Assembly (NCBI RefSeq): GCF_039535785.1
Contig: NZ_BAAAXV010000009.1
Coordinates: forward strand, 1,054,001-1,118,000
Origin: Nonomuraea helvata
GTDB lineage: Bacteria > Actinomycetota > Actinomycetes > Streptosporangiales > Streptosporangiaceae
Direction: 5' to 3'
Length of the DNA: 64,000 nt
A model generated the notes under the pieces. The model was not told where the DNA came from. It saw only the letters and a list, made by a program, of their open reading frames with translations, and ran no database searches. Positions 49,543-57,910 of the stretch are shown here, piece by piece. Both the position numbers and the translations under genes were made by a program. Position 1 is the first letter of the stretch. Each line of letters opens with the position of its first letter.

Positions 49543-50691
49543 ATGGACTCGGTGCGGACGACGGTCTCCACGACAGGCGCGGCGACCGGCGCCCGGCTGG
49601 GCGGGCTCGACGGGATCCGCGGCCTGGCCGCGCTCTTCGTGGTCCTGCATCACTGCTGGTTGCTGTCCTTCCCCGGGTTTCCCGCCGACACGGGTCCCGG
49701 ATGGGCGGGCTGGCTGCTGTACGGCCACTTCGCGGTCGTCGTCTTCATCGCCCTGTCGGGCTTCTCCCTGGCGGTCTCCCCCGCCCGGTCGGACTGGCGG
49801 CTCAACGGCCTTCGCCGCTTCGCCCGCCGCCGCGCCTGGCGCATCCTCCCGCCGTACTGGGCGGCACTGCTGTTCAGTCTCGCGGTCGCGTGGCTGCTGG
49901 TCCCGCAGCCCGGCCAGCCCTTGCCCACCGGCAAGACCGTGGTCGTGTACGGGCTGCTGCTGCAGGACGTGTTCGGCTCGCCCAGCCCGAACGGTGCGTT
50001 CTGGTCGATCGCCATCGAGGCGCAGCTCTACTTCGTCTTCCCGCTCCTGCTGCTGGCCGTGCGCCGGCTGGGCCCGGCGGCGATGGCGGCGGCGGTCACC
50101 GTCGTGGTCGTGGCAGTAGGCGTGCTGGCCGCCCACCTGCCCGTGGTGGCCACGCTGATGCGGCTGACCCCGCAGTTCGCGGTGCTGTTCGCGGTGGGGG
50201 TGGTGGCGGCCGGAGTGGTCCGCGCGCCGGTCAGGTGGCCCCTGCACTGGCTGGCGGCCATGGCCGTCGCACCGGTGATCGTCATGATCGCCGTCCAGGG
50301 CTCCACCTGGACGGTGGCCAACTTCTTCTGGATCGACCTCGCGTTGGCGCCCGCCGCCGGGCTGCTGCTCGCGGCCGTCGCGGGCGGGCGACCGCGACCG
50401 CTGGTGCGGCTGCTCGACACCCGGCCGGTCCGTTCGCTCGGCTCGTTCTCCTACAGCCTCTACCTGGTCCACGCGCCGATCGTGGTCGCGGTGAACCACT
50501 TCCTCGTCGCCCCGCGCCTGGAGCCCGGCGTGGGGAGGTTCTGGGGGCTGCTGGCGATCGCCGTGCCGGTGTCGCTGCTGTTCGCCAGGGCGTTCGCGGC
50601 GGTGTTCGAGCTGCCGTTCCAGCGCTATCGCAGCGGTCCCGCACTGCGCGCGGCGGTGCGGGACCGGTTGTCGCGGGCGCGGGGCGCCTAA
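49543..50691 (+). CDS. Membrane acyltransferase (acyltransferase-3 family)
   Basis: 382 residues from ATG 49543, preceded by a GGGGGTGGG stretch; an upstream in-frame ATG at 49480 is less likely. About ten membrane helices. Family motifs are GLDGIRGLAALFVVLHHCW (with catalytic His), FIALSGFSLAV, RRAWRILPPYWAA and SIAIEAQLYFVFPLLLL, plus GSFSYSLYLVHAPIVVAVNH. Such proteins O-acylate sugars of exported polysaccharides or lipids. It faces the wzz2 gene from a short promoter gap and converges on the dioxygenase gene with 4 bases of overlap. Confidence 0.88.
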   Translation: MDSVRTTVSTTGAATGARLGGLDGIRGLAALFVVLHHCWLLSFPGFPADTGPGWAGWLLYGHFAVVVFIALSGFSLAVSPARSDWRLNGLRRFARRRAWRILPPYWAALLFSLAVAWLLVPQPGQPLPTGKTVVVYGLLLQDVFGSPSPNGAFWSIAIEAQLYFVFPLLLLAVRRLGPAAMAAAVTVVVVAVGVLAAHLPVVATLMRLTPQFAVLFAVGVVAAGVVRAPVRWPLHWLAAMAVAPVIVMIAVQGSTWTVANFFWIDLALAPAAGLLLAAVAGGRPRPLVRLLDTRPVRSLGSFSYSLYLVHAPIVVAVNHFLVAPRLEPGVGRFWGLLAIAVPVSLLFARAFAAVFELPFQRYRSGPALRAAVRDRLSRARGA

Positions 50692-51596
50692 CCGTCCTGG
50701 TGGGCCAGGCTCAGGGCCTCGCTCTCGTAGGCCAGGGCCAGCTCCTCCGGGATGGGCTCGAGGTCGGTGGCCCGCCTGAAGTCCCGCAGGGTCGTGCCGA
50801 GGCAGGCCGCGTCCACGTTGGGAGCGCCCCTGCGGGTCCGTACGTCGTCGATGTGGACCGTTCTGAAGTCGATGCTGAACCGGGTGCGGCCCGAGGTGTT
50901 CGGAACCGTGGAGTGCAACTGGGCGCCGGAGAACATGATGACGCCGCCGGGTTCTGGAACGATCCGGACCTGTGGCTCGAGCTCGATCGGCTCCTCCGGC
51001 CTGGGCTGCTGCCGGGTGTCGCTGTAGATGTGCTTGGGAGCGTTGGGCCGGTCCACGCTGTTCCAGACCGCATAGTCGTAGCGGGCGCTGCCGTTGCGCA
51101 CCGGAAGGTCGAAGTAGCGGGGGTGGAAGGCCATCACGTTCTCCCGCACCACCTCGTACACCGGAATCCACCAGTTGACCTGGCTGAAAGGCGCGGAGTA
51201 CCAGCAGTCGCGGTGCGGGTGGTAGGCGTACGAGATGCCCGATGTGAGGTAGTTGTCCGACGTGGAGGTCCGCAGTCGCGGCACGTCGTAATAGGTGTTC
51301 GCGAGGTCGTAGCCGAAGTCCTCGAACACCGCGGGCAGGAGCTCCTGGCACCGAGGATGGTGGATGAACTTCGGCTTGAGCTCGGCGAGCAGCCGCGTGT
51401 AGTCCTCGACGAGCATGTCGAACTGCGCGGTCTGTGGGTTGAGCGGGCCGAACGCCTCCGCGATCATCTCTTGGGCGAAGGCGATCAGCTCTCTGGTCGC
51501 GGGCGACGCCGAGTAGACGAAGACCTGACCCTGGAAGATCAGCCCCCGGCGCGTCTCGTCGTCTACGTTGCTGTTGGAATAGACGGTGGTCAGCAT
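50688..51596 (-). CDS. Phytanoyl-CoA-dioxygenase-like Fe(II)/2OG oxygenase (copy 1)
   Basis: 302 residues. The iron motif is HPHRDCWYSAPFSQVNWW (H-x-D type), with a distal His in FSGAQLHSTVPNTSGRTRF and the 2OG-binding Arg a few residues later. ELKPKFIHHPRCQELLP and ENVMAFHPRYF are shared almost word for word with the protein at 59889-60788. These two paralogues of about 300 residues belong to a group seen in polysaccharide and secondary-metabolite clusters, without an assigned reaction as far as I know. An ECF-type promoter lies 60 bases upstream. Confidence 0.85.
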   Translation of the reverse strand: MLTTVYSNSNVDDETRRGLIFQGQVFVYSASPATRELIAFAQEMIAEAFGPLNPQTAQFDMLVEDYTRLLAELKPKFIHHPRCQELLPAVFEDFGYDLANTYYDVPRLRTSTSDNYLTSGISYAYHPHRDCWYSAPFSQVNWWIPVYEVVRENVMAFHPRYFDLPVRNGSARYDYAVWNSVDRPNAPKHIYSDTRQQPRPEEPIELEPQVRIVPEPGGVIMFSGAQLHSTVPNTSGRTRFSIDFRTVHIDDVRTRRGAPNVDAACLGTTLRDFRRATDLEPIPEELALAYESEALSLAHQDG

Positions 51597-51629
51597 GTAC
51601 GGACTCCCTCTCTGATCCCCCGATCAATC

Positions 51630-51660
51630 CGTACTCGCCAGTTTCGGGCTATTCGTTACA
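51630..51660 (-). promoter_or_regulatory. ECF-type promoter for dioxygenase copy 1
   Basis: -35 TGTAACG (51660-51654), 16-base spacer, -10 CGAGTACG (51637-51630). The -10 differs from the others after the CGA core. Confidence 0.5.
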
Positions 51661-51663
51661 TCA

Positions 51664-52554
51664 TTATCGATTTGACCGGAGCGCGGCCATTCTCGCGAGC
51701 TTCCGCCCCCGTCGCACAGCGGTCACACCATGCCTGCGCACGTACATCGAGGCCACGACGGCGCGTCCTCTCCTGCGCTGCGCGGCGGTCAGCTCGACCT
51801 CGTCGAGCGCCCGCAGCAACTCCCTGCACTGCAACAGCGTGGAGACGCGGACCTGCCAGGCCGGCGCGCCGATCTTGCGAGCGATGTCGGCCAGGTGCTG
51901 CACCTCCCAGTCGCGCCCCGCCAGGATCTCCGGAACGTGGCCCCACGGCCCTGCCAGCGCCATCCGCGCGGCGAAGATCTCGTCTTCGCGCAGCATGATC
52001 GGGCCCCGGTTGACCCGCATGATCCGCTCGCGCCGCATCAGGGCGTAGAGGGGGTCCATGGCGAACGGGTCCTCGTTGAGCATCCTCAGGGCCTCGGCGA
52101 AGCGGTCCACGGGGTCGTCGGAAAGGTAGCCGGTCCCGGTGTACGGGGCCGTCCGCGTGGAGCCGTCCGGGCCCGTGTAGGCCTGCTGGGTGCTGACCAG
52201 CAGCAGCCGCTCGTCGGCGGCGAAGACCTCCAGGCAACGGGAGACGTACGTGGGCGACAGCCAGTTGTCGTCGCCGACCCACCGGTAGAACTCGCCCCGC
52301 GCCCGCCGGATGGCGTCGGTGAAGTTGGGGATCTGCCCGATGTTGGTCGGCTGCCGGTGGTAGACCACCCGGCTGTCGGTCGCGGCCCAGTCGCGGCAGA
52401 TCTCCTCGGTGCGGTCGGTGGAGGCGTTGTCGCAGATGACGAGCTCGATGTTCGGGTGGTCCTGGGCCAGGACCGAAGTGATCACCTTCTCGACGCGGTC
52501 GGCACCGTTGTACGTGGGCAGCCCCACGGAGACCATCGTGTCGGCGAATGCCAT
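51664..52554 (-). CDS. GT2 glycosyltransferase
   Basis: 296 residues from ATG 52554 with AGGAG upstream. A GT-A fold: VSVGLPTYNGADRVEKVITS, ICDNASTDRTEEICRDW and the DxD-like WVGDDNWLSPTY. The C-terminal part (VPEILAGRDWEVQHLADIA) contains an acid/base-type ED region. It adds a sugar to the lipid-linked intermediate. It overlaps the flippase stop by one base, so it is the last gene of the minus-strand unit that includes wzx. Confidence 0.87.
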   Translation of the reverse strand: MAFADTMVSVGLPTYNGADRVEKVITSVLAQDHPNIELVICDNASTDRTEEICRDWAATDSRVVYHRQPTNIGQIPNFTDAIRRARGEFYRWVGDDNWLSPTYVSRCLEVFAADERLLLVSTQQAYTGPDGSTRTAPYTGTGYLSDDPVDRFAEALRMLNEDPFAMDPLYALMRRERIMRVNRGPIMLREDEIFAARMALAGPWGHVPEILAGRDWEVQHLADIARKIGAPAWQVRVSTLLQCRELLRALDEVELTAAQRRRGRAVVASMYVRRHGVTAVRRGRKLARMAALRSNR

Positions 52555-54002
52555 CAAGCACTCCTTCTGACGAGCTTCTTCAGCACCGCTCCGGGCACCG
52601 CGATCATGACGAATACCAGTACTCCCGCCCCACCGGCGACGACGAGCTGCACGAGCGCGGGGCCGGCGCCGGTCAACCGTTCCATGGCGAGCATCACGGC
52701 CCCGGCGACGGCCGCGGCCACGGCCGGGCGGACCAGGGAAGGCAGCACGGGCGCGAGCCGTACCCCCACCCGGCGCAGGATGACCAGCGCCAAGGGCACC
52801 GCGACGAGCACCGCGACCAGCGCGTGCGCGATGGCGGCGCCGCGGATGCCGCCGATGTGCGCCCCGGCCACCAGGGACGGCAGCAGGACGACGGCCCAGC
52901 AGAGGTTCAGCAGGACGGTGGTCTTGGTGGCGCCGAGCCCGGTCAGGATGTCCACGGCCAGGAACGAGATGAGCATCCTGACCACCATCAGCACCGCCAG
53001 CCAGCGCAGCACGCCCGCCGAGAAGTCCCACCGCTCGCCGTACAGGAAGGTGATGAGCGGGTGCGCCAGGATGGCCATCACCAGCGCGGGCGGCAGCACG
53101 AACGCCACCATCACGGGGACCGACCTGCGCACCCCCTCCGACAGCGCGGCGGGATCCTCGGACAGGCGGGAGAAGCTGGGTAAGGACACGTAGCGCAGCG
53201 CGGTGCCGATGATCCCTGGCACCCAGCTCGACACGTTGAACGCCAGCAGGTAGTAGCCGAGCTGCTGGGCGCCGAGCACGTCGCCGACGATGACATAGTC
53301 GGAGTTCACCAGGATGGCCTCGAGCCCGAACCCGAGGGCCGACGGGATGCCGAACTTCAGCAGCTTGCCGGCGATCTCGCGGTTGAGCTCCACCCTGATC
53401 GGCAGCCATCCCCAGAAGAAGATCAGCACCCCCGTGACCAGGGAGGCGGCGACCTGCCCCCAGGCGAAGGAGTACGCGCCCGCGCCGGTGAGCGCGAGCG
53501 TGATCGCCACCGCCGCGTTCGCCACGAAGCCGATCATGATGGCCAGGGTCAGCTTGTCCTGCTGGAACCTGCGCAGGAGTGCCGCGCTGCGCACGGCGGT
53601 GAAGGCCTCGATGAGGATGATCGAGGTGAGGAGCCGCACCACGCCGGTGGCCTCCTCGTTGCCGGACATCCTCGCGAAGACCGGGGCGAACAGCCAGAAC
53701 CCGCCGTACACGCTGGTGGTGACGGCGAAGCTGAGCACGGTCGCCGTGGGCGCCATGTCCTCCAGGCGGCCCCGCCAGTGGATGGTCGCCGCCTGGATGC
53801 CCACGTCCTTGATGTGCATGACGATCTGCGTCGCCGCCAGCGCCACCGCGTAAATGCCGAAGTCGTCGGGCGCCAGCACCCGGGCGAGGACCAGTCCCAT
53901 GGCGAACGAGCCCGCCCGGGTGATCAGATTCCCGAGCACGCTCCAGCGCAGCCCACGACCCGCTTGTGCCCCGATCTCGTCGACGCGCTGTGTCTCTTCC
54001 AT
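52554..54002 (-). CDS. Wzx-type polysaccharide flippase (MOP family)
   Basis: 482 residues from ATG 54002, about twelve to fourteen membrane helices. The start SVLGNLITRAGSFAMGLVLA and ARVLAPDDFGIYAVALAAT are typical of polysaccharide-biosynthesis flippases (PST/MOP), as are DILTGLGATKTTVLLNLC and GIPSALGFGLEAILVNSDYV. It would move undecaprenyl-linked repeat units across the membrane for the Wzy/Wzz system. It lies in a chain of tightly packed minus-strand genes. Confidence 0.9.
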   Translation of the reverse strand: MEETQRVDEIGAQAGRGLRWSVLGNLITRAGSFAMGLVLARVLAPDDFGIYAVALAATQIVMHIKDVGIQAATIHWRGRLEDMAPTATVLSFAVTTSVYGGFWLFAPVFARMSGNEEATGVVRLLTSIILIEAFTAVRSAALLRRFQQDKLTLAIMIGFVANAAVAITLALTGAGAYSFAWGQVAASLVTGVLIFFWGWLPIRVELNREIAGKLLKFGIPSALGFGLEAILVNSDYVIVGDVLGAQQLGYYLLAFNVSSWVPGIIGTALRYVSLPSFSRLSEDPAALSEGVRRSVPVMVAFVLPPALVMAILAHPLITFLYGERWDFSAGVLRWLAVLMVVRMLISFLAVDILTGLGATKTTVLLNLCWAVVLLPSLVAGAHIGGIRGAAIAHALVAVLVAVPLALVILRRVGVRLAPVLPSLVRPAVAAAVAGAVMLAMERLTGAGPALVQLVVAGGAGVLVFVMIAVPGAVLKKLVRRSA

Positions 54003-54019
54003 ACGTTCCTTTTTCTCTG

Positions 54020-54982
54020 TTACGTCGTGATGCGTTCGAGCCAGATCTCGCGCCAGAAGGGCACGAATTCGCGCGGGCAGTTGAGGCTGTGCAGACCCTT
54101 GCAGACCACGTCCTCCAACGTGACGCAGGGAGTCTTCATCGTGAGCATCTCGCCGGTGCGCTCGTCGATGCAGCGGTCGATCCGCGCATGGACGCGCGTG
54201 ACCGTGCCGCAGTAGGCGGCCATCTCCTCTTCGAACCCGAGGCCGCGGTTGAGCATGTGCTCGTTGAGCGTGGCCAGGATGTCGGCCTTCGAGCGCACGC
54301 GTACGAGCTCTCCGGGCTGCAGGTCGAGCAGCGTGGACGGAGTCTTGCCGCGCAGCGCCGGCTTGAGGAAACCCCAGCGCCTGCCCTCCTTCAGGCGCAA
54401 CCACGGAGGCAGGACCCGCTTGCTGACCTCCTGCGCCCGGTTGAAGATCCCGATGAGCAGAGCATGCAGAGTGCGCAGCGCGCCCACGTTGCCGCTGCGC
54501 ACGTCGTCGACGTACTGCCCCATGCTCCTGACCGGCAGGCAGGTCGGCGCGGCCCGCAGCAGCTCGGTGGCCTGGCAGGAGTACCGTTCCCCGCCGTCGT
54601 CGCCGGGCGGCCTGCGCGTGTTGATCTCCAGCAGCGGCAGCAGCCGGGCGTCACCCGCGCTGGGCGCCGCGTCCGCCGCGACCTTCTTGAGCCAGGCTTC
54701 CTTCCAGTACATGGAACAGGCCGTCTGGCAGCCGCCGTGCGCGGACCCGTCGCAACGCGCGCCGGTCAGATGGACGGCACGGTCCATCTTGCGGAGCCCT
54801 GTACGGGTCTGGGTGTCGCAGAGCTTGTGCGCCACCTTGTGCACGGTCATCTGCTTGCCGCAGAAGCGGAGCATCTCCGGCATGAACGGTAACCCGTCGA
54901 GCTCGCCCCGATCGTCGAGCGTGGCCAGGATCTCGGCTTCCCCGCGTACCTCGACGACGTCTCCGACCCTGAGATCCATCAC
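54020..54982 (-). CDS. Cys-rich protein with a duplicated unknown domain
   Basis: 320 residues, no family recognised. The N-terminal ~105 and C-terminal ~110 residues are related: LRVGDVVEVRGEAEILATLD, then RFCGKQMTVHKV matches LQPGELVRVRSKADILATLN, then AAYCGTVTRVHA. Each copy continues to a Cys-x-Gly-x4-Cys-like segment (GGCQTACSMYWKEAWL; CKGLHSLNCPREFVPFWREI). The conserved cysteines suggest metal binding. The middle (~110-210) has a further Cys pair. It is translationally coupled to the DUF4910 gene (ATGA overlap). Its place among sugar genes implies a role in polysaccharide assembly or export, but no activity can be named. Confidence 0.75.
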   Translation of the reverse strand: MMDLRVGDVVEVRGEAEILATLDDRGELDGLPFMPEMLRFCGKQMTVHKVAHKLCDTQTRTGLRKMDRAVHLTGARCDGSAHGGCQTACSMYWKEAWLKKVAADAAPSAGDARLLPLLEINTRRPPGDDGGERYSCQATELLRAAPTCLPVRSMGQYVDDVRSGNVGALRTLHALLIGIFNRAQEVSKRVLPPWLRLKEGRRWGFLKPALRGKTPSTLLDLQPGELVRVRSKADILATLNEHMLNRGLGFEEEMAAYCGTVTRVHARIDRCIDERTGEMLTMKTPCVTLEDVVCKGLHSLNCPREFVPFWREIWLERITT

Positions 54983-56241
54983 GCCTTCTCCCTCACCAGT
55001 CCGGCATCCAGCAGAGCGTGGGCCGCCCTCTCCACGGCGGCGAACGGCAACTCGGATCGTCGGGCGATGTCAAGCAGGCTGTGCTCCCCGTCGGACAGGT
55101 TCAACACCCATAACATCGCCATCTGCGCCTGTTTCGTGTCACTCCTTCCGCCAAGAGATCCGTAGAGCCCGCGCCTGCCCAGTTGCGGCTCGCCGTACGG
55201 GCTGAGGTTGACGTAGGTGCGGTTGCCCTCCAGCACCCCGACCACCTGCGTGAGGACGTCGAGCGTGTCCTCCATGGCCTCCGGCGTGACGAACCCCGGA
55301 TTGTCCCCTGAGGTGTGATATTCCGGGTATCCGGCGTACGGCGTCCTGGTCAGGCCGCCGAACGGCAGGTTGAACCCGGGCGAGCAGAACTGCCGCTCGT
55401 CGTACCCGTACGGGGAGAAGTCCAGCACCCGGTGCGGCCGGTCTTCGAGGACCTGCTCGACGGCCTGGTCGATCTCGGCGTCGCCGCGCCTGCTCCGCTT
55501 GTACGTCAGCGACCCGGGATCGCCCGCGCACGCCAGCGTCAGCCCGGCCGCGATCAGGTGGACGCGCTCCCGGTTGCGTGCCAGCCAGGTGATCGCCCCG
55601 ATCGTCCCCGGCATGAACAGGAACCGGTACGTGTACCGCGGCTCCTTCAGCTTGAGCGCCAGCGCCACGGCCACCGCGACGCCCGCGAGGTTGTCGTTGG
55701 CCAGCGACGGGTGGCACACGTGACAGGAGATCACCACCTCGTCGGGGAGCCGCCCGGGCACGACATGCTCGGCGACGGTCAGCGAGCCGTCCTCGAGCGT
55801 CGAGTCGATCAGCACCTCGTACGGCCCCTCGCCGAGCGCGTCGAGCGCGTTCTGACTGAGGCAGAACCCCCAGGTCTCGACGTAGTAGCTGGTCCGGTAG
55901 GGGACCAGGTCGGGCTGGTCGGGCAGCGTGTGCAGGCGCGGCCGCAGCTCCTCCAGCGTGTACGTCCCCGACACCGGCACGCTGTAGCCCACGACGTGCA
56001 GGTTCGACTCCTGGAAGTCGATCACCCGCCGCCCGGAGAGGTCCTTGACGTAGGCGTCGCGGATGTTCCACTCCTTCGGCACGTTCCAGTCGAGCACCTC
56101 GGTCCCCGTCGGCACCTCGGTGACCGTCAGCGGCAGGTGCTCGCCGACGATCTCCAGCGTGCGCCGCACTCCGTCGCCGGTGATGCTCCGGCAGATCGGG
56201 TACAGCCGCTCGACGAGCGCGTGCATCTGGTCACCGTTCAC
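54979..56241 (-). CDS. DUF4910/M28-like aminopeptidase-fold protein
   Basis: 420 residues from GTG 56241 (GTGA overlap with the epimerase). A zinc-peptidase-like core is visible: VISCHVCHPSLANDNLAGVA (His, Asp), GYDERQFCSPGFNLPFGG (Asp/Glu) and YPEYHTSGDNPGFV (His). The N-terminal ~130 residues (VERLYPICRSITGDGVRRTL, DWNVPKEWNIRDAYVKDLSG) are typical of this group, which is often found in polysaccharide clusters. The C-terminal ~65 residues form a small winged-helix-like segment (HSLLDIARRSELPFAAVERA). Substrate unknown; hydrolysis of an amide on a sugar is possible. Confidence 0.83.
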   Translation of the reverse strand: MNGDQMHALVERLYPICRSITGDGVRRTLEIVGEHLPLTVTEVPTGTEVLDWNVPKEWNIRDAYVKDLSGRRVIDFQESNLHVVGYSVPVSGTYTLEELRPRLHTLPDQPDLVPYRTSYYVETWGFCLSQNALDALGEGPYEVLIDSTLEDGSLTVAEHVVPGRLPDEVVISCHVCHPSLANDNLAGVAVAVALALKLKEPRYTYRFLFMPGTIGAITWLARNRERVHLIAAGLTLACAGDPGSLTYKRSRRGDAEIDQAVEQVLEDRPHRVLDFSPYGYDERQFCSPGFNLPFGGLTRTPYAGYPEYHTSGDNPGFVTPEAMEDTLDVLTQVVGVLEGNRTYVNLSPYGEPQLGRRGLYGSLGGRSDTKQAQMAMLWVLNLSDGEHSLLDIARRSELPFAAVERAAHALLDAGLVREKA

Positions 56242-57257
56242 GGGCGGAGCTCCGCGTCGATGCTCCTGGCCGCCTGCCGGTCGGCCAGCCGCGTCAGCCG
56301 GGTGAAGCGCCGGTCGAAGTCGTGCCTGGTCAGCCCGTACGTCCGGTACGCCGCCACCAGCTCCTCCGCGCCCGCCCTGACCGTCCACCTGGCGCTGTAG
56401 CCGGGCAGCGCCGCCCGGATCCGGGCGAAGTCCACCCGGTAGGAGCGCGGATCGTTGCCGGCCTCCCCGGTGATCTTCAGTACGGCCCCGGGCACGGCGT
56501 CGACCACCTCGCCGGCGATCTCCGCCACGGTCACGTTGTTGGTCTCCGAGCCCACGTTGAACGCCGTGGCGTGCACGGCGTCGCGCGGCGCCTCGATCGC
56601 CCGCAGGAACGCCTCTGCGATGTCCTCGGCGTGCACCAGGGGCCGCCACGGGGTGCCGTCGGACAGGACGAGCACCTCGCCGGAGAGGACGGCGTGGCCC
56701 ACCAGGTTGTTCAGCACGATGTCGGCCCGCAGGCGCGGGGAGAACCCGAACGCCGTCGCGTTGCGCATGAACACCGGCGAGAAGTCCGCGTCGGCCAGCT
56801 TGACGAGGTCGTCCTCCACCCTGACCTTCGACTCCGCGTACGGCGTCACGGGCCGCAGCGGCGCGTCCTCGTTCACCAGCTCGTCGCCCCCGGAGGCGCC
56901 GTAGACCGAGCAGGTGGAGGCGTAGACGAACCTGCGCACCCCGGCGTCCTTGGCCAGCCGCGCCAGCCGTACCGACGCGTGGTGGTTGATGTCGTAGGTC
57001 AGCTCGGGCGCCAGCGAGCCGAGCGGGTCGTTCGACAGCGCGGCCAGGTGCGCCACGGCGTCGACGCCTTCGAGCATCTCGGCGGAGACGTCCCGCAGAT
57101 CGACCGTGTAGCCGGGCGGGTCGTCGACCCCGGGCCCGAGCACGCAGTCGGCGAACAGGCCGGAGTCGAGGCCGATCACCTCGTGCCCCGCGGCGGACAG
57201 CACGGGGGCCATCACGCTCCCCAGGTATCCCTGGTGCCCGGTCAGAAGAATCCGCAA
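56238..57257 (-). CDS. NAD-dependent epimerase/dehydratase (extended SDR)
   Basis: 339 residues from TTG 57257 with GGAGG 7 bases upstream. LLTGHQGYLGSVMAPVL is the NAD motif, and TPYAESKVRVEDDLVKL has the Tyr-x3-Lys pair. DGTPWRPLVHAEDIAEAFLR and FNVGSETNNVTVAEIAGEVV fit nucleotide-sugar epimerases. It lies between the DUF4910 gene and the PIG-L gene. It probably makes or modifies a CDP- or dTDP-sugar for the polymer. Confidence 0.87.
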   Translation of the reverse strand: MRILLTGHQGYLGSVMAPVLSAAGHEVIGLDSGLFADCVLGPGVDDPPGYTVDLRDVSAEMLEGVDAVAHLAALSNDPLGSLAPELTYDINHHASVRLARLAKDAGVRRFVYASTCSVYGASGGDELVNEDAPLRPVTPYAESKVRVEDDLVKLADADFSPVFMRNATAFGFSPRLRADIVLNNLVGHAVLSGEVLVLSDGTPWRPLVHAEDIAEAFLRAIEAPRDAVHATAFNVGSETNNVTVAEIAGEVVDAVPGAVLKITGEAGNDPRSYRVDFARIRAALPGYSARWTVRAGAEELVAAYRTYGLTRHDFDRRFTRLTRLADRQAARSIDAELRP

Positions 57258-57259
57258 GA

Positions 57260-57910
57260 TCAGCCTCCAGCCAGATCGATGGTCAGCTTGTTCACATGGA
57301 AGGCCTCGGCGTACCTGGCGCCGCACTCGATGCCGCGGATGCGGGCGAGCCCGAGAAAGGCCTCCCTGTCGTACCAGGGGCGGTGCCGCTGCGACGGGTA
57401 GTGCTCCTGCAGCAGCCGGACCTTCGTCTCGGCCACCTCGTCGTCCAGCGGCTGGTAGACCGAGGGGCGGCCGAGATCGCCGTCCCACTTGACGATCTCG
57501 TAGCCGAGCGTCAGATGGTCGCGCCAGACCGTCGGCACGAGCTGGGCCAGGCCCCGGTGGTCCTGGTGCGCGTCGCCCGTCCATGGGGCGAGGATCAGGT
57601 CAGGGTCGGCCTGCGCCCTCAGGTCCTCCAGGGCGTTCTTGGCCTCGTCCCAGTGCGCGGGCAGCCGCCCGTCGGGCAGCTTGAGCACGGTGAGGCGCAG
57701 GTCCGCGCCGGGGCAGAAGGCCGCGAGCGCCGCCCGCTCCTCCTCCTCGCGCGCGCTCCCGCCCCCGGACAGCACGAGCGCGTGCACGCGCGTCCCCGGG
57801 CGGGACCGGCAGATCGTGTACAGGCTCGCGCCGGCGCCGATCGCGATGTCGTCGCAGTGGGCGCCGAGCGCGACGACCTCGTCCCGCCGCGCGGGCCGCA
57901 GGCCGATCAT
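57260..57910 (-). CDS. PIG-L/LmbE-family deacetylase
   Basis: 216 residues. The zinc motif ALGAHCDDIAIGAGASL corresponds to the family A/P-H-x-D-D motif, and WTGDAHQDHRGLAQL provides the distal His pair. PIG-L enzymes remove N-acetyl groups from sugars such as GlcNAc-linked substrates; here the substrate is probably a nucleotide sugar or polymer sugar. ATG 57910 overlaps the cytidylyltransferase stop by ATGA. Confidence 0.87.
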   Translation of the reverse strand: MIGLRPARRDEVVALGAHCDDIAIGAGASLYTICRSRPGTRVHALVLSGGGSAREEEERAALAAFCPGADLRLTVLKLPDGRLPAHWDEAKNALEDLRAQADPDLILAPWTGDAHQDHRGLAQLVPTVWRDHLTLGYEIVKWDGDLGRPSVYQPLDDEVAETKVRLLQEHYPSQRHRPWYDREAFLGLARIRGIECGARYAEAFHVNKLTIDLAGG

